DNA of 64,000 bases. It comes from Polytrichum commune (lineage: Eukaryota > Streptophyta > Polytrichopsida > Polytrichales > Polytrichaceae). Position 1 is the first letter of the stretch, and each line of letters opens with the position of its first letter. Below, in pieces: positions 48,454 to 60,230 of this stretch. The position numbers and the translations under genes were made by a program. Location of the stretch: positions 20,150,001-20,214,000 of the forward strand of contig OX485804.1 in assembly GCA_950295325.1 (NCBI GenBank). Reading direction: 5' to 3'. The notes under the pieces were generated by a model. It worked only from the letters and a program-made list of their open reading frames with translations. It searched no databases and had not been told where the DNA came from.

Positions 48454-50143
48454 ACACTTTTCTTCATATCGTTTTCATTGTATTCAATTGTGTCTATGTC
48501 CTTTCATGCTATTCCAATCCAATACCTTTATTGTTGGGGGCAAAGTGGGAGGGGTCTTTTATGGAGGAGTGTAAGTCTTGGTTTCAAGTTTGTTTTTGTT
48601 AAAGATGATGGGAGAGAGAAAGCATATGGCGGTGGTGTGTAATTAGGTTTGCATTGTTCTAATGTGTATGAGTGGGGGTTTGAAGCGATCAACAAGGGTT
48701 TTGAGGGTGGAGATGTGATTTCATTCTTGTTGGCCGACAATTAGGACAATAAATGGTTGGGATTTATAGTTATTAGCAACAATGGCAATAATGAGTGGGG
48801 CATATTGATAAACTTTTTGTTGTGTAGCTATTTATGGGAAACGGTCATGGCAGTAGGTAAATTTGATATACTAGAGTTTGATATGGATATTAGGTTCTTT
48901 GGGAAAGGGCTTATGGGTTTGGAGGCCTTATATGAAAAGAATGTATGACCAAAGGCAGGATGGCCAAATGTAGGGGGTAGGAGGGCAAATGCATGGAATT
49001 AGCTAACTTGGGACGGTGTTGTCGTTTGGGGTAGTAGATGAAGATTTACCATTAATTAGGCATTTTCATCAAATCTAGTCATGTGAGAGCATGTGTTGTT
49101 GAATGTGGTCAAGACCCTTATTATGTCTATACGTGTGCAAGCCCTTAAGGATACGGTGGGTGTAGTTTGCATGAGGCCATGTGTCGAGGGGGGGGGGTGC
49201 AAAGTGAGCAAATCGGGGAGGGGAATTTTTTGGGCCAAAGAGGTGTTTGTGACACTTACCCATGTACTGAGCGTTATGGACTTTGAGTGTTCGGGTGGTG
49301 TGAGAATTTGGGATGGTGGAGTTGTTCCAAAAAAAACATTGGAGAGGTGGTGGTCTAATGAGGTGTTGTTGGTCCATTTATGAAGTGTTGGGTGGCGGGA
49401 GTGAGGTGCTACGTGTAGAAGAGGGGAAGTTGTGTGTCAAGGTTTCAAATGGGGCCTTTCCATAAGCATTTATTATGTACGTAGTAGGGGTAGGGGTGGC
49501 AGGCCTACGCTTTGCTGCCCCTCGGCTTCCCGCCCTGCCTTTGGGGCCGGGTTTCCCTCTGTCCACGTGTTGGGGTGCCTTCCCCCCGCGTTTCCCTTTC
49601 CCGCCTCGCCTATGTGGTTGGCCTCCTGTTTTCTCCCACATGGCTCAATTAGTTGGACCGTTGGGCGAACTACTGGTCCCCTCGCCTTTCAGTAGGATGG
49701 TTTGATTTTTCCCTTCGGGGACTTGTAATTTTTCTCTCTTTTAAACCTCGGTGAGGTCTTCATAGTAGGGGTAGGGGTGGTAAATGTCAATGAATACCAC
49801 TTATCTCAAACTTAATATAATGTTTCCTATGATAATATATGTTGCAAAACAAGAATATCTCATGTTAGAATGATGGTTATAAATGCAATGCCTCTAAATG
49901 AATACTTACAAAATGATGATTTGAGATTGATAACCAATAACCTAAAATCTTGCTCAATGTGTACATATTGATCTTGAGAATATCAACCACCTTGATAGTG
50001 GTTATTGTTCATCTCCCGATAAATTTTTTAACCCTTGTAACTTTTCCATACGGAATTCAAACTAGGCATACATTGGTGCATTGAAATCGACCCATCTCAA
50101 TTACTTAAAAAAGTAGAAAAATAAAACTATGAAAAAATCAAAT
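48454..50143. other. intergenic, no supported gene
   Basis: Includes a G/T-rich stretch (48940-49480) and a C/G-richer patch (49490-49650) with overlapping open frames on both strands. A GGGGTAGGGGTGG motif near 49487 recurs at 49769. None has recognisable protein content. Confidence 0.3.
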
Positions 50144-50162
50144 TATGTGTGTGTGTGTGTAT
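50144..50162. repeat. (GT)n microsatellite
   Basis: About eight GT units. Confidence 0.9.
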
Positions 50163-50184
50163 GCTCGATGAGTAAAAGTGATGA

Positions 50185-50515
50185 TTATGAAGGCCCTTGA
50201 TTCTCATCCAAAGGCCATATCAACTATCTAAAGTCCTTGACTCTAACATGGTATGTTGGAATTTGCATCAAGCATACCGTTTGGAAGTGGACCTAATGCA
50301 AAATTCAACAAATAATTAAATATTATTCATAGTCCACCATGCAAGAATCCATGTACATTTTCCATTCAAAATGCTTTCTTTGAGCCTTTATGCCTTCACC
50401 TTCTAGTGTGAAATGAACTTGGACGGTCTCGGCCTTTTTGACCAACGAGAGATCTTAAAATGCAATGGTCACATGCCTTTAGTCTCGTGTGTGAAGGGCC
50501 TGAGTTCTCATTTAA
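50185..50515 (+). repeat. dispersed repeat R2, copy 2
   Basis: Direct copy of 36975-37295: GGCCCTTGATTCTCATCCAA, CACCTTCTAGTGTGAAATG, GAACTTGGACGGTCTC and AGTCTCGTGTGTGA are shared in order. Confidence 0.7.
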
Positions 50516-50650
50516 GTAAGAGGATTATCTGAAACTTCATGCGTTCCGTGACCTCCAAACAATGTGCGGTGCTTAATTCCAAGAGTGTACCTGCAAAGTC
50601 ATTCATTGTCACTCTCCTTCATACAAAGATTTGGTTTTCAGTGTAGATCC

Positions 50651-50818
50651 AATGATCGGGGAGAACCGATAGTTAGTTACAAATGAACCGGTTGAGTTTG
50701 AGAAATAACCGGTTGAAGCGCAAGGTTGCAGGAAAATTACCGATCATTTTAGAGGAATTTATGGAATATACCCCAAATTAACAAAGGAAAACCGAAGGAT
50801 GTCAACATGTAACCGGTT
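50651..50818. repeat. inverted-repeat segment with three AACCGGTT palindromes
   Basis: AATGATCGG at 50651 and CCGATCATT near 50740 are exact reverse complements about 100 bp apart. AACCGGTT occurs inside at 50686 and 50707 and again at 50811. It may be a small transposon or a protein-binding cluster. Confidence 0.45.
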
Positions 50819-53800
50819 GGACTTGCAAACACTAGGATCTCAACTGATTATGCCCAAAATCCTCCCCAATCACTGTGTAGATCGCCTTCACAAACTGTTG
50901 GAATTTGTCAATATCTAGCAATTATGAAAATTCACACGTTCTATGAGAACACGGAGCAAGCTACTGCCATTGTCTACAGCCATTAAGCTACAAAGCACTT
51001 TATTATTTGTTTGATGACTTCTCATTGACAAAATCTAAGGAATTTCATAAAGAGCTTGACAATTTCCAAAAGAAAGAAAGAAAGAATGACAAATTCCATG
51101 GCACCATACACTTATATTTTTGGCACCTTAGGTGATTGAGTACACCCAACCCTCAATGATACTTGAGGTCTCATGAGCACAAGACTTGGCAACCCCTCAG
51201 GTCACGGCAAGAGAATACGTTAATAAACATAAATTTGAGGTCTTTTTATGCACAAAATAAGTGCACCTACGACAATTATCCGTAAAGTTCTTGGATCAAA
51301 CTCCAGGCGAGTTGGCGAAAATATGAGTTTGAGAGCTCATACATTGAAGTCATCTAAGTTGTCTCAAGGTTTAAATTAACATGTTAAATGAGTGGGACTG
51401 GGCTATTAACAACCGGTTTCTAGTTTAGCTTACTATGATCGGTGGACCTATCTAGCCTTGCATAGGCCGAGCCGAGATTTGGGATGATGAGTCCCACACA
51501 TCGGATCACGTGTTAGCTCTCTAGAAGATTTCGAGGTTGAAAGAGACAATCCAAGAGTTTCAACTGACTTTCACACTTGGGCTCGGAACCAAGGTGCTCG
51601 AATGAGCTCTCAACATAAATGAACCTCAAATAGGAAACACACTCCCAATTGTTCCCCATTTAATGGACTTTGCTGATAGATTTACTTTGTGTTACAAAAT
51701 TTGACATGCTAGATTGAGCAACATCTACTAGTAGTTTATGAAGTCTGAAAGATCAGTCATGGTTGTTGTAATAATATTCTTTATAACTTGTTATTCAATC
51801 CCTCAAATGTAAACTTGTATGAATCCAAACTTGGTATTTTGAGTAATTGATCGAAGATACCAATGTTGGACTGACATCAAGGTTTTCATCGAGTATCAAC
51901 TAGGATATTGCTATGATCTGCGTTGCCAAAATATTTAGGTATTGACATGTGGGGAAACCCTAAAATATCCTCTTGCTAGTAGAATATGCTCAAGACACGT
52001 CATGCTATCTAGAATCTTGCTATACCAATATTGTATCATTATTGTTAAAGAAAAATGCAATATTGATATGGTTTGGGATTTGGTGTACCTATAACACTTA
52101 ATGTGACAAAGAAAACCAATTTGTGATAGCTTCTTCAATGAACATGGGAATGGAGCGAGATTTTGTGCAATTCAAGTACATGGGTGTTATTAAATTGTTT
52201 TTCCTAGTCAAACACCTATATTTGATTGGTTTGTGGGTATGTGAGGATCAAAGGACAAACACCATAAAAACACATGTGCAAAGAGATTGGATTACGTCTT
52301 CAAATTGAATTAACTAGTCCACAATAAGATGACCTATGTTTTCAATTAAGGAGTTAACAAACATATATTTCTAATAACCATTACCTGGGTAAGGGTTGGT
52401 CTAGTTTTCAATGCAAAATTTTCTTATGCTTCATACAATATTGTCTTGAAATATAGTTTAGTTCTTGGTTAGAGGAAGGTTGCACATTCATGTTGAATTT
52501 TATGAGTAGGGTTTGTGAGTAGAAACAACCCTTCCCTTTATAATCGTGGTTTCCTTAAAGCAATCAATTGTTTGAACAAGCTTATGCATTACATCAATAG
52601 GTCTACTTAGGTTTGGGGAGGATGAAGAACCAATGTGATTGCAATTGTTTTATTTAAGATGGTTGTGATGATGTATCAAAGTTATTTCAAAGGTAGAGAT
52701 AACTCAAAGACATAGGCCTTCTCACTTGACACTATGTCATAACCATTGCTTATGCTAAAACCTCCCGCCCAATGAGGAGGTACCCACATTCACAATGCAA
52801 TAGGCACTTATTTGGTTTTGAGTATATCGATGAGGATTTTAATTGGTTGATGTTCAAATTTGCAAGTCATTCTAGTTGACAAAGGTGCCACGTGGGTCAT
52901 TGAATAACAAGTAAGTAATGCATGAGTTATTAGCATCCCTCAATTTATAGAATGCCACATTATAAGGAATTGCCCTTTGCATCTACAAGCTCACAACATG
53001 TTGTAGGGTTTCATCTTTATCTCTCCAGCATGTGCAATATCAAATGATAAGAGAAGTTGCATTGATGTGCAATTGTATCACCTTGGTTGGAGGCTACCCA
53101 TTACAACTCATGGGCATGTCTCTATCACAATTTCTACATGCTTAACTTTGGATTTTGGCCTTGCATATGAGCACTTGCATGGACTATAATCTTGGTCAAT
53201 CCCAAACTATGGCATCCCTTTAAGGTTTAGTTGGCCTAACTTGCATCCAACAACTTGAACATGCGATCAAAACTTAGACTAATGACTAAGGTGTTCCCAT
53301 ACGATTTTTTGAGTTGGGGCTCATTCAATTGGCACTTGCTCACATTGTCGATTCAACATCATAAATTTTGACATAATCAACATTTGATGCTTTCTCCTAG
53401 CTCTTGATATCTTTGTGTCACTCTTTATGCTATTGGTATCTTTGCCTACTAGTTTCCATTAGTGTAATTGAGCCATATATTGTAGATAAGCATAGTTGAA
53501 AGCAAAAAATGTGGCAATGGATGACAAGGGTGCATCAAGACATTCGCTACTAGTAATCAACCACCTTCTAAGGTCACATTCTAGTTTCCAAGCTTGATCT
53601 TTTTGCTACAATGATCTTCATAGTCCACATCATGCCACCTTTAAATTTTTTTTGCATGATGCTTTGTTCAATGAATATAATGGTTTAAAATTTCTCGAGT
53701 AATGCACCCTTATATTTGCTTTTCCAAGATCCTAGGTTGTTGGAAAGATATTATGTCAAATGCCTACCCTTTGTGTTTGGTATTATATAGTTGTTGTTCA

Positions 53801-56066
53801 ACATCCATGTGGCACTGTTCAAATTTGTTCAAAACATTACCACACATGGTGGCAGTGAAGAGTCGGCAATTATAGTTGAGGATGTGGGGATGCTTGTTCA
53901 TGCCATGAACATTGTTGCCTCTATTGTTGTGCATTATTTTCAATGTTGCAACTTGTTGTTTGATGATGATCTTGACCTTAATAATTTGGTCAAACCTCTA
54001 TCCACAACACGTTTTTGTAGGTTTGTATTAAGGGAGTGTGGTGATCGGAGATGGATAGGTTGATATTGAATGACCAAAGATTATGTCATTTGCCTATCTG
54101 AATTGATACATTGCCATATCCAATCCCAATATACCATGTATAGATTTTCCATATTTGTCACAATTCATGTGGTGTGCACCTTGTTGAAACTAGCACATGG
54201 GTATGGCATTGCATTGTGTTTGGAGTTATTTTTCATAGGGGTCTCAATAGTTTTTGACATAGTTCATTACACATGTAGGGCAAGTAATAGTGCTCTGCGA
54301 TGAAAGATTGCTTGGCCTACTAGACAAAGATTGGTGCACTTGGATTATTATTCAACTTAGATGTATGTGGACTACCATGAATTGATGAAGCAATAGACGC
54401 TACTTGCATTTCTATTCATATACTTAGAGTAAGACCATAGGATTCTTCAAAATTTGAAGAGTCTATCATTGCCAAGTTGTTATGGACAGCCGTAGATGCT
54501 TCTTGGACTTCTTTCTTGGCATGCCTAGGTCAACAAACACCACAAGAGTGTCGAAGCAATATTATCCTTTTCATGATGGCCTATTTGATGCCTTGTTGGA
54601 TATGGAGGTTTTTCCCCCATGTTCGTTGGAGAATTTTGAGTATCCGTTGCTATCATGGCTTATGATTTCTCATTGCTCTTCCAATTCGACTTTTTTGGAG
54701 TCCTTTTACTAACACAAGCTATTGGGGGGGGGGGGCCAATGATACTTGTGGTATACTTCAAGCAACATGGAGGGAGTTCTTGGAGATATGTGACCTTAAT
54801 GTGAGGTATTCCATGAACATCATAATTGATTGTGCCACATTGCATGATGTGTCAAGTCAATCAAGGCAAAAATGAAGTTGAGGGGGGTGGTCAATATTGT
54901 GGGTGAGGTTGATGTTGGTTAAATGGTATGAGGATTGCGAGGAAGATGTGGAGGTTGGAAAGGAGCACTAGCGATTAAAACTCAAAACAAGGGGGGGGGG
55001 TGAATTGTGTTTGTCTTTGGGAAGGATAATTGGGTTTTCAAAGAGGATTGGCCATTTGATCATCTTCATTGCACAAGATAATGAACATGACCTTTTAAGA
55101 TGTCGGGTTTTCATTACTAGATTATTGTTTGCAAGTGGTACACAACGATCTACATGGCTTTTAGGTTTAATTCACATGTCAGATTCATCCCACTTTGTCA
55201 ACACACCAATTTGTATTGAATGTTGTATTTTTATACATTTTTGTAATCAACGGATTTTGTGTTTCCATATATTCCATAATATGCACATTATGCACTCTTG
55301 TACTCAAATCGTGCAATGATTATTGCAATACATGGTAGATTGGGCAATCTTACATGTGCAGAAGTAAATATCAAGGAATGTGGCATGCATTGAGTGGAAT
55401 ACATGACATTCTTGTAATCACAAGTCAAGCATTTGTCATTTCATATATGTAGATATTGGATTCTAAAAACTAATATACAAAATTCAATGACAAACTTTAG
55501 CATTTTATTGGAACTTTCAAAATTTGGAAAACTTAAAGTGCAAGGCTCAATACTAATGGCCACTAGATGCTCATCTTTTAGGAATCACTAATGAAAGCCA
55601 AAGTTATAAGGCACCCTTAACACCACATTATTAGTTTCTCTAAGTGTAGGAGACCGAAAATTTAGTTTTACATCATACTCAAGATTTGGTGTGTGATGGC
55701 ACAGTGGTCCTAAACTTGTACTTCTTCAGCAAAAGAGACTTCCAAACAAAGTAGACAATACATTAGATAATGTTGCAAATGACTATATATACCAACTCAC
55801 TTTGTTATTGATCCCCAATGTTGCATGTTCATGTGCCCTTATTCTTTGCTCATAGTATTCGTGACCACGTTCTTTATGCTATGCCATCTGCTCTATGAAC
55901 AATTTGTATTGAACCTCCAACTTTTTTCCTCTCATTCTCCTTTGATGCTTTTGACATTTCTCGCCTTTGACATGCCATAGCCTCACTTGACGCCTTGGTG
56001 AGGTCAATTAGCGTTTCTTGTCATGTTGTATTCGTGCAATGTATCTTGGTGTTTTATTATGTATTA
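50819..56066. other. intergenic, no supported gene
   Basis: About 5.2 kb. A further AACCGGTT lies at 51411. GAGTCCCACACATCGGA near 51490 resembles a motif common in plant repeats. A run of 12 Gs at 54724-54735 is bracketed by ATT and CCAAT, and another G run is near 54990. Open frames (for example 53791-54063, 54477-54712) are unrecognised. Confidence 0.3.
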
Positions 56067-56126
56067 GGTAATCGTTTTATTGGAACCGGTTCTGCACCGA
56101 TAACCGGTTCCAATAAAACGATTACC
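56067..56126. repeat. perfect 25-bp inverted repeat with 10-bp loop
   Basis: GGTAATCGTTTTATTGGAAC plus CGGTT (56067-56091) is exactly mirrored at 56102-56126 around the loop CTGCACCGAT. Both arms contain AACCGGTT at the loop side. A third AACCGGTT follows at 56133. Confidence 0.9.
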
Positions 56127-57639
56127 GGACGTAACCGGTTGGCTGCTTTGTTGAGCCGCACAGGTGACCTAAACAGTGGGTCACCTATCGTCTTCTTCAA
56201 CAAATCCGATTTAGATGATCATAACCGACTGGGATGTCGAGGTTATCGTCTACAAACCTGTGTGCTCAGAGCCAATCGTGTAGTGCCACCTCGGCGAAAC
56301 AAAGCGGCCAACCAGTTACGTGTTCATATTGATTGAGTGGTTGCATGATGATGACAATAGCACAAATCTTCCACATGCCAACCATGGTCCTCCATGCAAT
56401 GGCACCCTCACATAATATAATGTCCGAGGTGGCATAGAGAACATGGGGTGACTTGGAGGATGACTGAACTTCCCCTAGCCCATAAATGAACATGACTATA
56501 GCAAAAGGTGGTACGTGTGGTATTGTAGTTGAATTAATGGGTGTAGGTTAACTTGGATGTGGATTTCTCGATGTTCAATGAATTCAACTCCTCCCTGGGA
56601 ATGGATTCTTCATTGGAAACCTAAATGACGTGCATGGATCACTATGAAATTAAACCCCCTTTATACGAGAGGTTTGTAAAGAAAAACAAATGTATACTAC
56701 CTAATAACATGCTAGAAAATTGACTCATGTATTTATACCAGTTTTTTCAATTCGATGTGATACATGCCTTCAATAAGTATACAACTTATAAATCATAAAT
56801 TGAATAGGCCCTTTATTACATATAAAATCCAATTTCACTTTCCAATGAGATTGTCATTGAACAATTTTCATCTATAGCATGTGACTCAACAAATGCATCA
56901 AACAAACAAAGACAAGAGCACAATGTCTTACCCTTAATTTGTGGAGGGAAACTCAAGGGAGCGCATGAACAAGAGCCTTGTAGATAAAAACCAAAAAACC
57001 CAAATACAAACCCTAACAAAAATGGACAAGGTAGTCATTGAGGACTATTACCATATAGACACCATCAATGAAAATGTGTATTGGATGAAACTAAAACATC
57101 TATTGTAAACTTTTATTTGAAACCTCAAGGTCCCCTTTTGTACATCTACCTTTACTTCAAAAATCTTAATAACCTTTTTAATTACACACACTAGAGAAAA
57201 ATAATATTATTCCCTTATGTATATTATGTACGCTGATGTCTCAAATAGCACCCCTTCTTACACTCATACTAGTTTGTGCGTACTATGAAGAGTCCAGCCC
57301 CTGGAGGATCCACCTCAATGATATTGTCTAGCACTTTGACTTCCTCATGAGAATAGGGTCCATCTGAATGTTGATGGTTATCATCATCGGGGTTAATCAA
57401 ATCCTTTACTTGTGGTGGCCGCAATTGGTGACGTTGGTTGAATCCCAAACATAGACTTCGTTGGAAAAAGATTTAAGGCAACTTCTCCGCAACACAATCA
57501 CATCCGCTCAAACCCCAATAATCAACATACATTGAATGAAAATATTTTATTCATTGTAAGAATCAAATGTTACTATGCCTTGCAAGAGTTCCAAACCTTG
57601 GACAACTAGTGAACTAGCATCACTTAGCTAAATTTCCCT
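56127..57639. other. intergenic, no supported gene
   Basis: Mixed AT-rich sequence. The open frame crossing 55995-56336 runs through the inverted repeat and is not credible. Nothing else recognised. Confidence 0.3.
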
Positions 57640-58293
57640 GGCCCCTATTTGCCACTTAGCTTTAGCTAGCTAAGTTCACCGAACTTATGATTCTTACTTA
57701 GCTTTAGCTAGTTAACTTTTCCGGGATTCTCATTTGCACTCACTTTCAACTAGCTAAAAAGTTGTGTGACATGCATATTCATTCTAAACCAAAGAGAAAT
57801 CCATTCAAACAAAACCAAACAATATATAACCGGTTGTATTGCTCTCGGTTGGCTTTGTATTTTCATGTTGTTATGCAAGGAAATTGAAAGGCTTCAAATC
57901 AACACGTATAGTCGGCTTCCTCACTTTCGACTGGCACTGGTGATAGATCATCATGAGTATCATCATCATCATTATCTTCATTTTCGTTGTCATTGGAATT
58001 GTCAATGTCATATGGTAATTCAGGACGAGATGGAATCAAGGTGTTCCAAATCAAAGATTATGTGACATATGTTGTAGTATTAGGAATCATGCTCCTGTTC
58101 GGTTTCAAAAACATTGTTGTTTCAACGAGTCCGGGTCTGTTAAGTATATATTATAGATTCCAGCTAGCTATTAGCTAACTTCAACTAGCTAACTTTCCTC
58201 ACCCGGATTATGACACTTAGATTTAAATAGCTATTCTTTTGAGGCACCAATTTTTTGTGTAGCTTAAGTTAGTAAGAGCTTTTAGCTAGCCAC
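57640..58293. repeat. segment flanked by AGCTAG-rich repeats
   Basis: 57640-57760 contains several copies of TTAGCTTTAGCTAG and AGCTAGTTAACTTTTCC; 58150-58290 contains AGCTAGCTATTAGCTAAC and AGCTAACTTTCCTCACCCGG. Left and right blocks resemble each other mainly as direct repeats. A further AACCGGTT lies at 57828. Possibly a decayed element about 650 bp long. Confidence 0.4.
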
Positions 58294-58296
58294 TTA

Positions 58297-58812
58297 GGGC
58301 CGCTTTACACCTAGAGGCCGGGCCAATTCCCCTTGAGGCTGATTGCATGAAATTTCAACCCTTTTGGGTTGGAGGCTAGCCTCAACTGCACATTATAATA
58401 AGATTATAATGGGGGGCAAAATTTCCATATGTAAAGGCCGTAGGGCCAAGAAGCTAGGCCGATTCAATAAATCTAGCATAATCCAAAGGATCTAGCATAA
58501 TCTAGCATAGAGCCGTTCATATTTCCACATAATCCAATGGATATAGTTCGTTGAAAATTTTATATTTTATCAAATTTTTTTATATTTGATTGAAATGTGA
58601 CATTGGCCCTCCATTTTGGGTGCACCCAATTCAACAAGCTTGGGCCGTGTCATACCATGCATTTTTTGATTAAAAAATTCACACCACCAAATCGGCCTGG
58701 CCTCTAGGTGTAAAAGGGTTGGGGCCGATTACATCATTTTGGCCAATCAAAAGTGAATATTTCAAGCCTCTTACACAACGAATTGGCCCGGCCTCTAGGT
58801 GTAAAGCGACCC
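58297..58812. mobile_element. Tourist-like (PIF/Harbinger) MITE, 516 bp
   Basis: The left end GGGCCGCTTTACACCTAG continues AGGCCGGGCCAATT; the right end is its reverse complement with one difference (GGGTCGCTTTACACC...). TTA flanks it exactly at 58294-58296 and 58813-58815. An extra internal copy of the right terminus lies at about 58688-58720 (GGCCTGGCCTCTAGGTGTAA). Noncoding. Confidence 0.85.
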
Positions 58813-58815
58813 TTA

Positions 58816-59369
58816 GTTAGCTATCCAAGGTTTGAAGAGTTCCTATTGTGGTGGCAAAGTGATAACCCAACATGAATAACCTATTCTGCAATCCAATGCC
58901 ATTTTGTTGTTGTCTCAATGTCAATGAGGTCCCTTTTGAGCAAAACATCTAGTTCCTTGAGATATTTGTCTCTCTTCTCATCGACTAAATGCCAACATTT
59001 CTCATGGGATCCAATTAGGCCCCACATTTATGTGCTTGTATGAGCCCAAAATGAGTGCTCATATTTGTTTTATGTTTAGAATTTATTTAGAATTGCATTT
59101 GGAGTGATATTGAAACAATCAAAAGTATAAAAAGAGTGAGGCTTGGTGTGGTTTATGTTTTAGGCCTTAAGCCTATTTTGTGTGGTTAATTAGAAGCTTA
59201 GTGACATTAGGAAGTGTTTTGGTTGAGTGAGTAGTGTTTGGTGAAGCAAGGAGAAGTGCTTTGGATTTAAATGTTTGATTTAGAACATGGTTGTGTTGGT
59301 TTAGGGGTGAGGGTTTAGTGGATAGGATAAGGTCCTACTAAGTAGGAGAAGGTTGAGGGGGTTTGTGGT
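58816..59369. other. intergenic, no supported gene
   Basis: Mixed sequence, increasingly G/T-rich towards the right. No gene or element boundary recognised. Confidence 0.3.
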
Positions 59370-59374
59370 CTTGG

Positions 59375-59460
59375 GTGCCCTCCCCTTTCCTTCCTTTCTC
59401 TCTCTTCTTCCTCCTCCCTCTCCTCTCCCTCTCTTCCTTCTCTTCTCCTTTTTTCCTCTC
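59375..59460 (+). repeat. polypyrimidine tract
   Basis: About 85 bases almost purely C and T on the plus strand (CCTTCCTTTCTCTCTCTTC and similar). Confidence 0.85.
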
Positions 59461-59479
59461 AAGGAGGTTGAGCTCTTAG

Positions 59480-60230
59480 AGCTTGGAGGAATGCGGGAAT
59501 TAAGGGGAGAATTAGTAGAATTAGTGGAATTAGGCAGGTGCATTAGGTGGAAGACTTATGGGAATTAGCGGAATTAGGTAGGGGGATTAGGTAGGTGGCT
59601 TAGTGGCACTAAGGGAGTTGGTTGCAGCTACGCTGGGAACTAAGGGAGCTGGTTGCAGTTAGGGCTGGAACTAAGAGAGTTGGTTGCAGCTACGTGGGAA
59701 CTAAGGGAGTTGGTTGCAGCTACACTGGGAACTAAGGGAGCTGGTTGTAGCTACGCTGGGAACTAAGGGAGTTGGTTGCAGTTACGGCTGGAACTAAGGG
59801 AGCTGGTTGCAGTTACGGCTGGAACTAAGGGAGCTGGTTGCAGCTACGGCTGGAACTAAGGGAGCTGGTTGCATAGGCCGGTTATGGGCCAGGTATGGGC
59901 TAGTAAATTAGGAAGGGGAAGAGGTATTAGACTAGGGATTCCACTCACTAGCGAACTAGAATGGATGGCCTCATATAAATTAGAGGGTAGTATAAGGGGA
60001 GGAGCTTTTAGTAGGGATTTGATTGGGGGATTGTGAATTAGTGTAATAGGGAAGGTATAAATAGAGAAGAGCATTTTTCAATGCTTGTACTCGGATCATG
60101 GAATAAATTGGTGTGCAAGATTTGATGGGAAATATAATGGATTCTCACGAATTGGGTAAGATGGAGTTATGGGAACATGAATGTGATATCCATTCCCTCA
60201 CCTGGACTAGGACGCTTAAGGGTGGGCGGT
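59480..60230 (+). other. possible LTR-like end (weak)
   Basis: TATAAATAG at 60056-60064 is followed 38 bp later by AATAAA (60102-60107), the compact promoter/polyadenylation spacing seen in plant LTRs, downstream of the minisatellite. No partner repeat, primer-binding site or coding part was found, so this may equally be a chance or host arrangement. Confidence 0.2.
59607..59873 (+). repeat. minisatellite, nine units of 29-32 bp
   Basis: Consensus GGAACTAAGGGAGCTGGTTG followed by CAGCTACGCT or CAGTTACGGCT. Units differ by a few substitutions and one- or two-base indels. Preceded at 59480-59600 by a decayed GGAATTAG/GGATTAGGTAG repeat. Confidence 0.9.

Noticed and set aside
51480-51540. GAGTCCCACACATCGGA as a sign of an LTR element
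   Set aside because: Motif alone is not enough; no paired terminal repeats, primer site or coding region found nearby.
59607-59873. Regular repeat considered as a CRISPR array
   Set aside because: Units are adjacent without unique spacers; it is a minisatellite in eukaryotic DNA.
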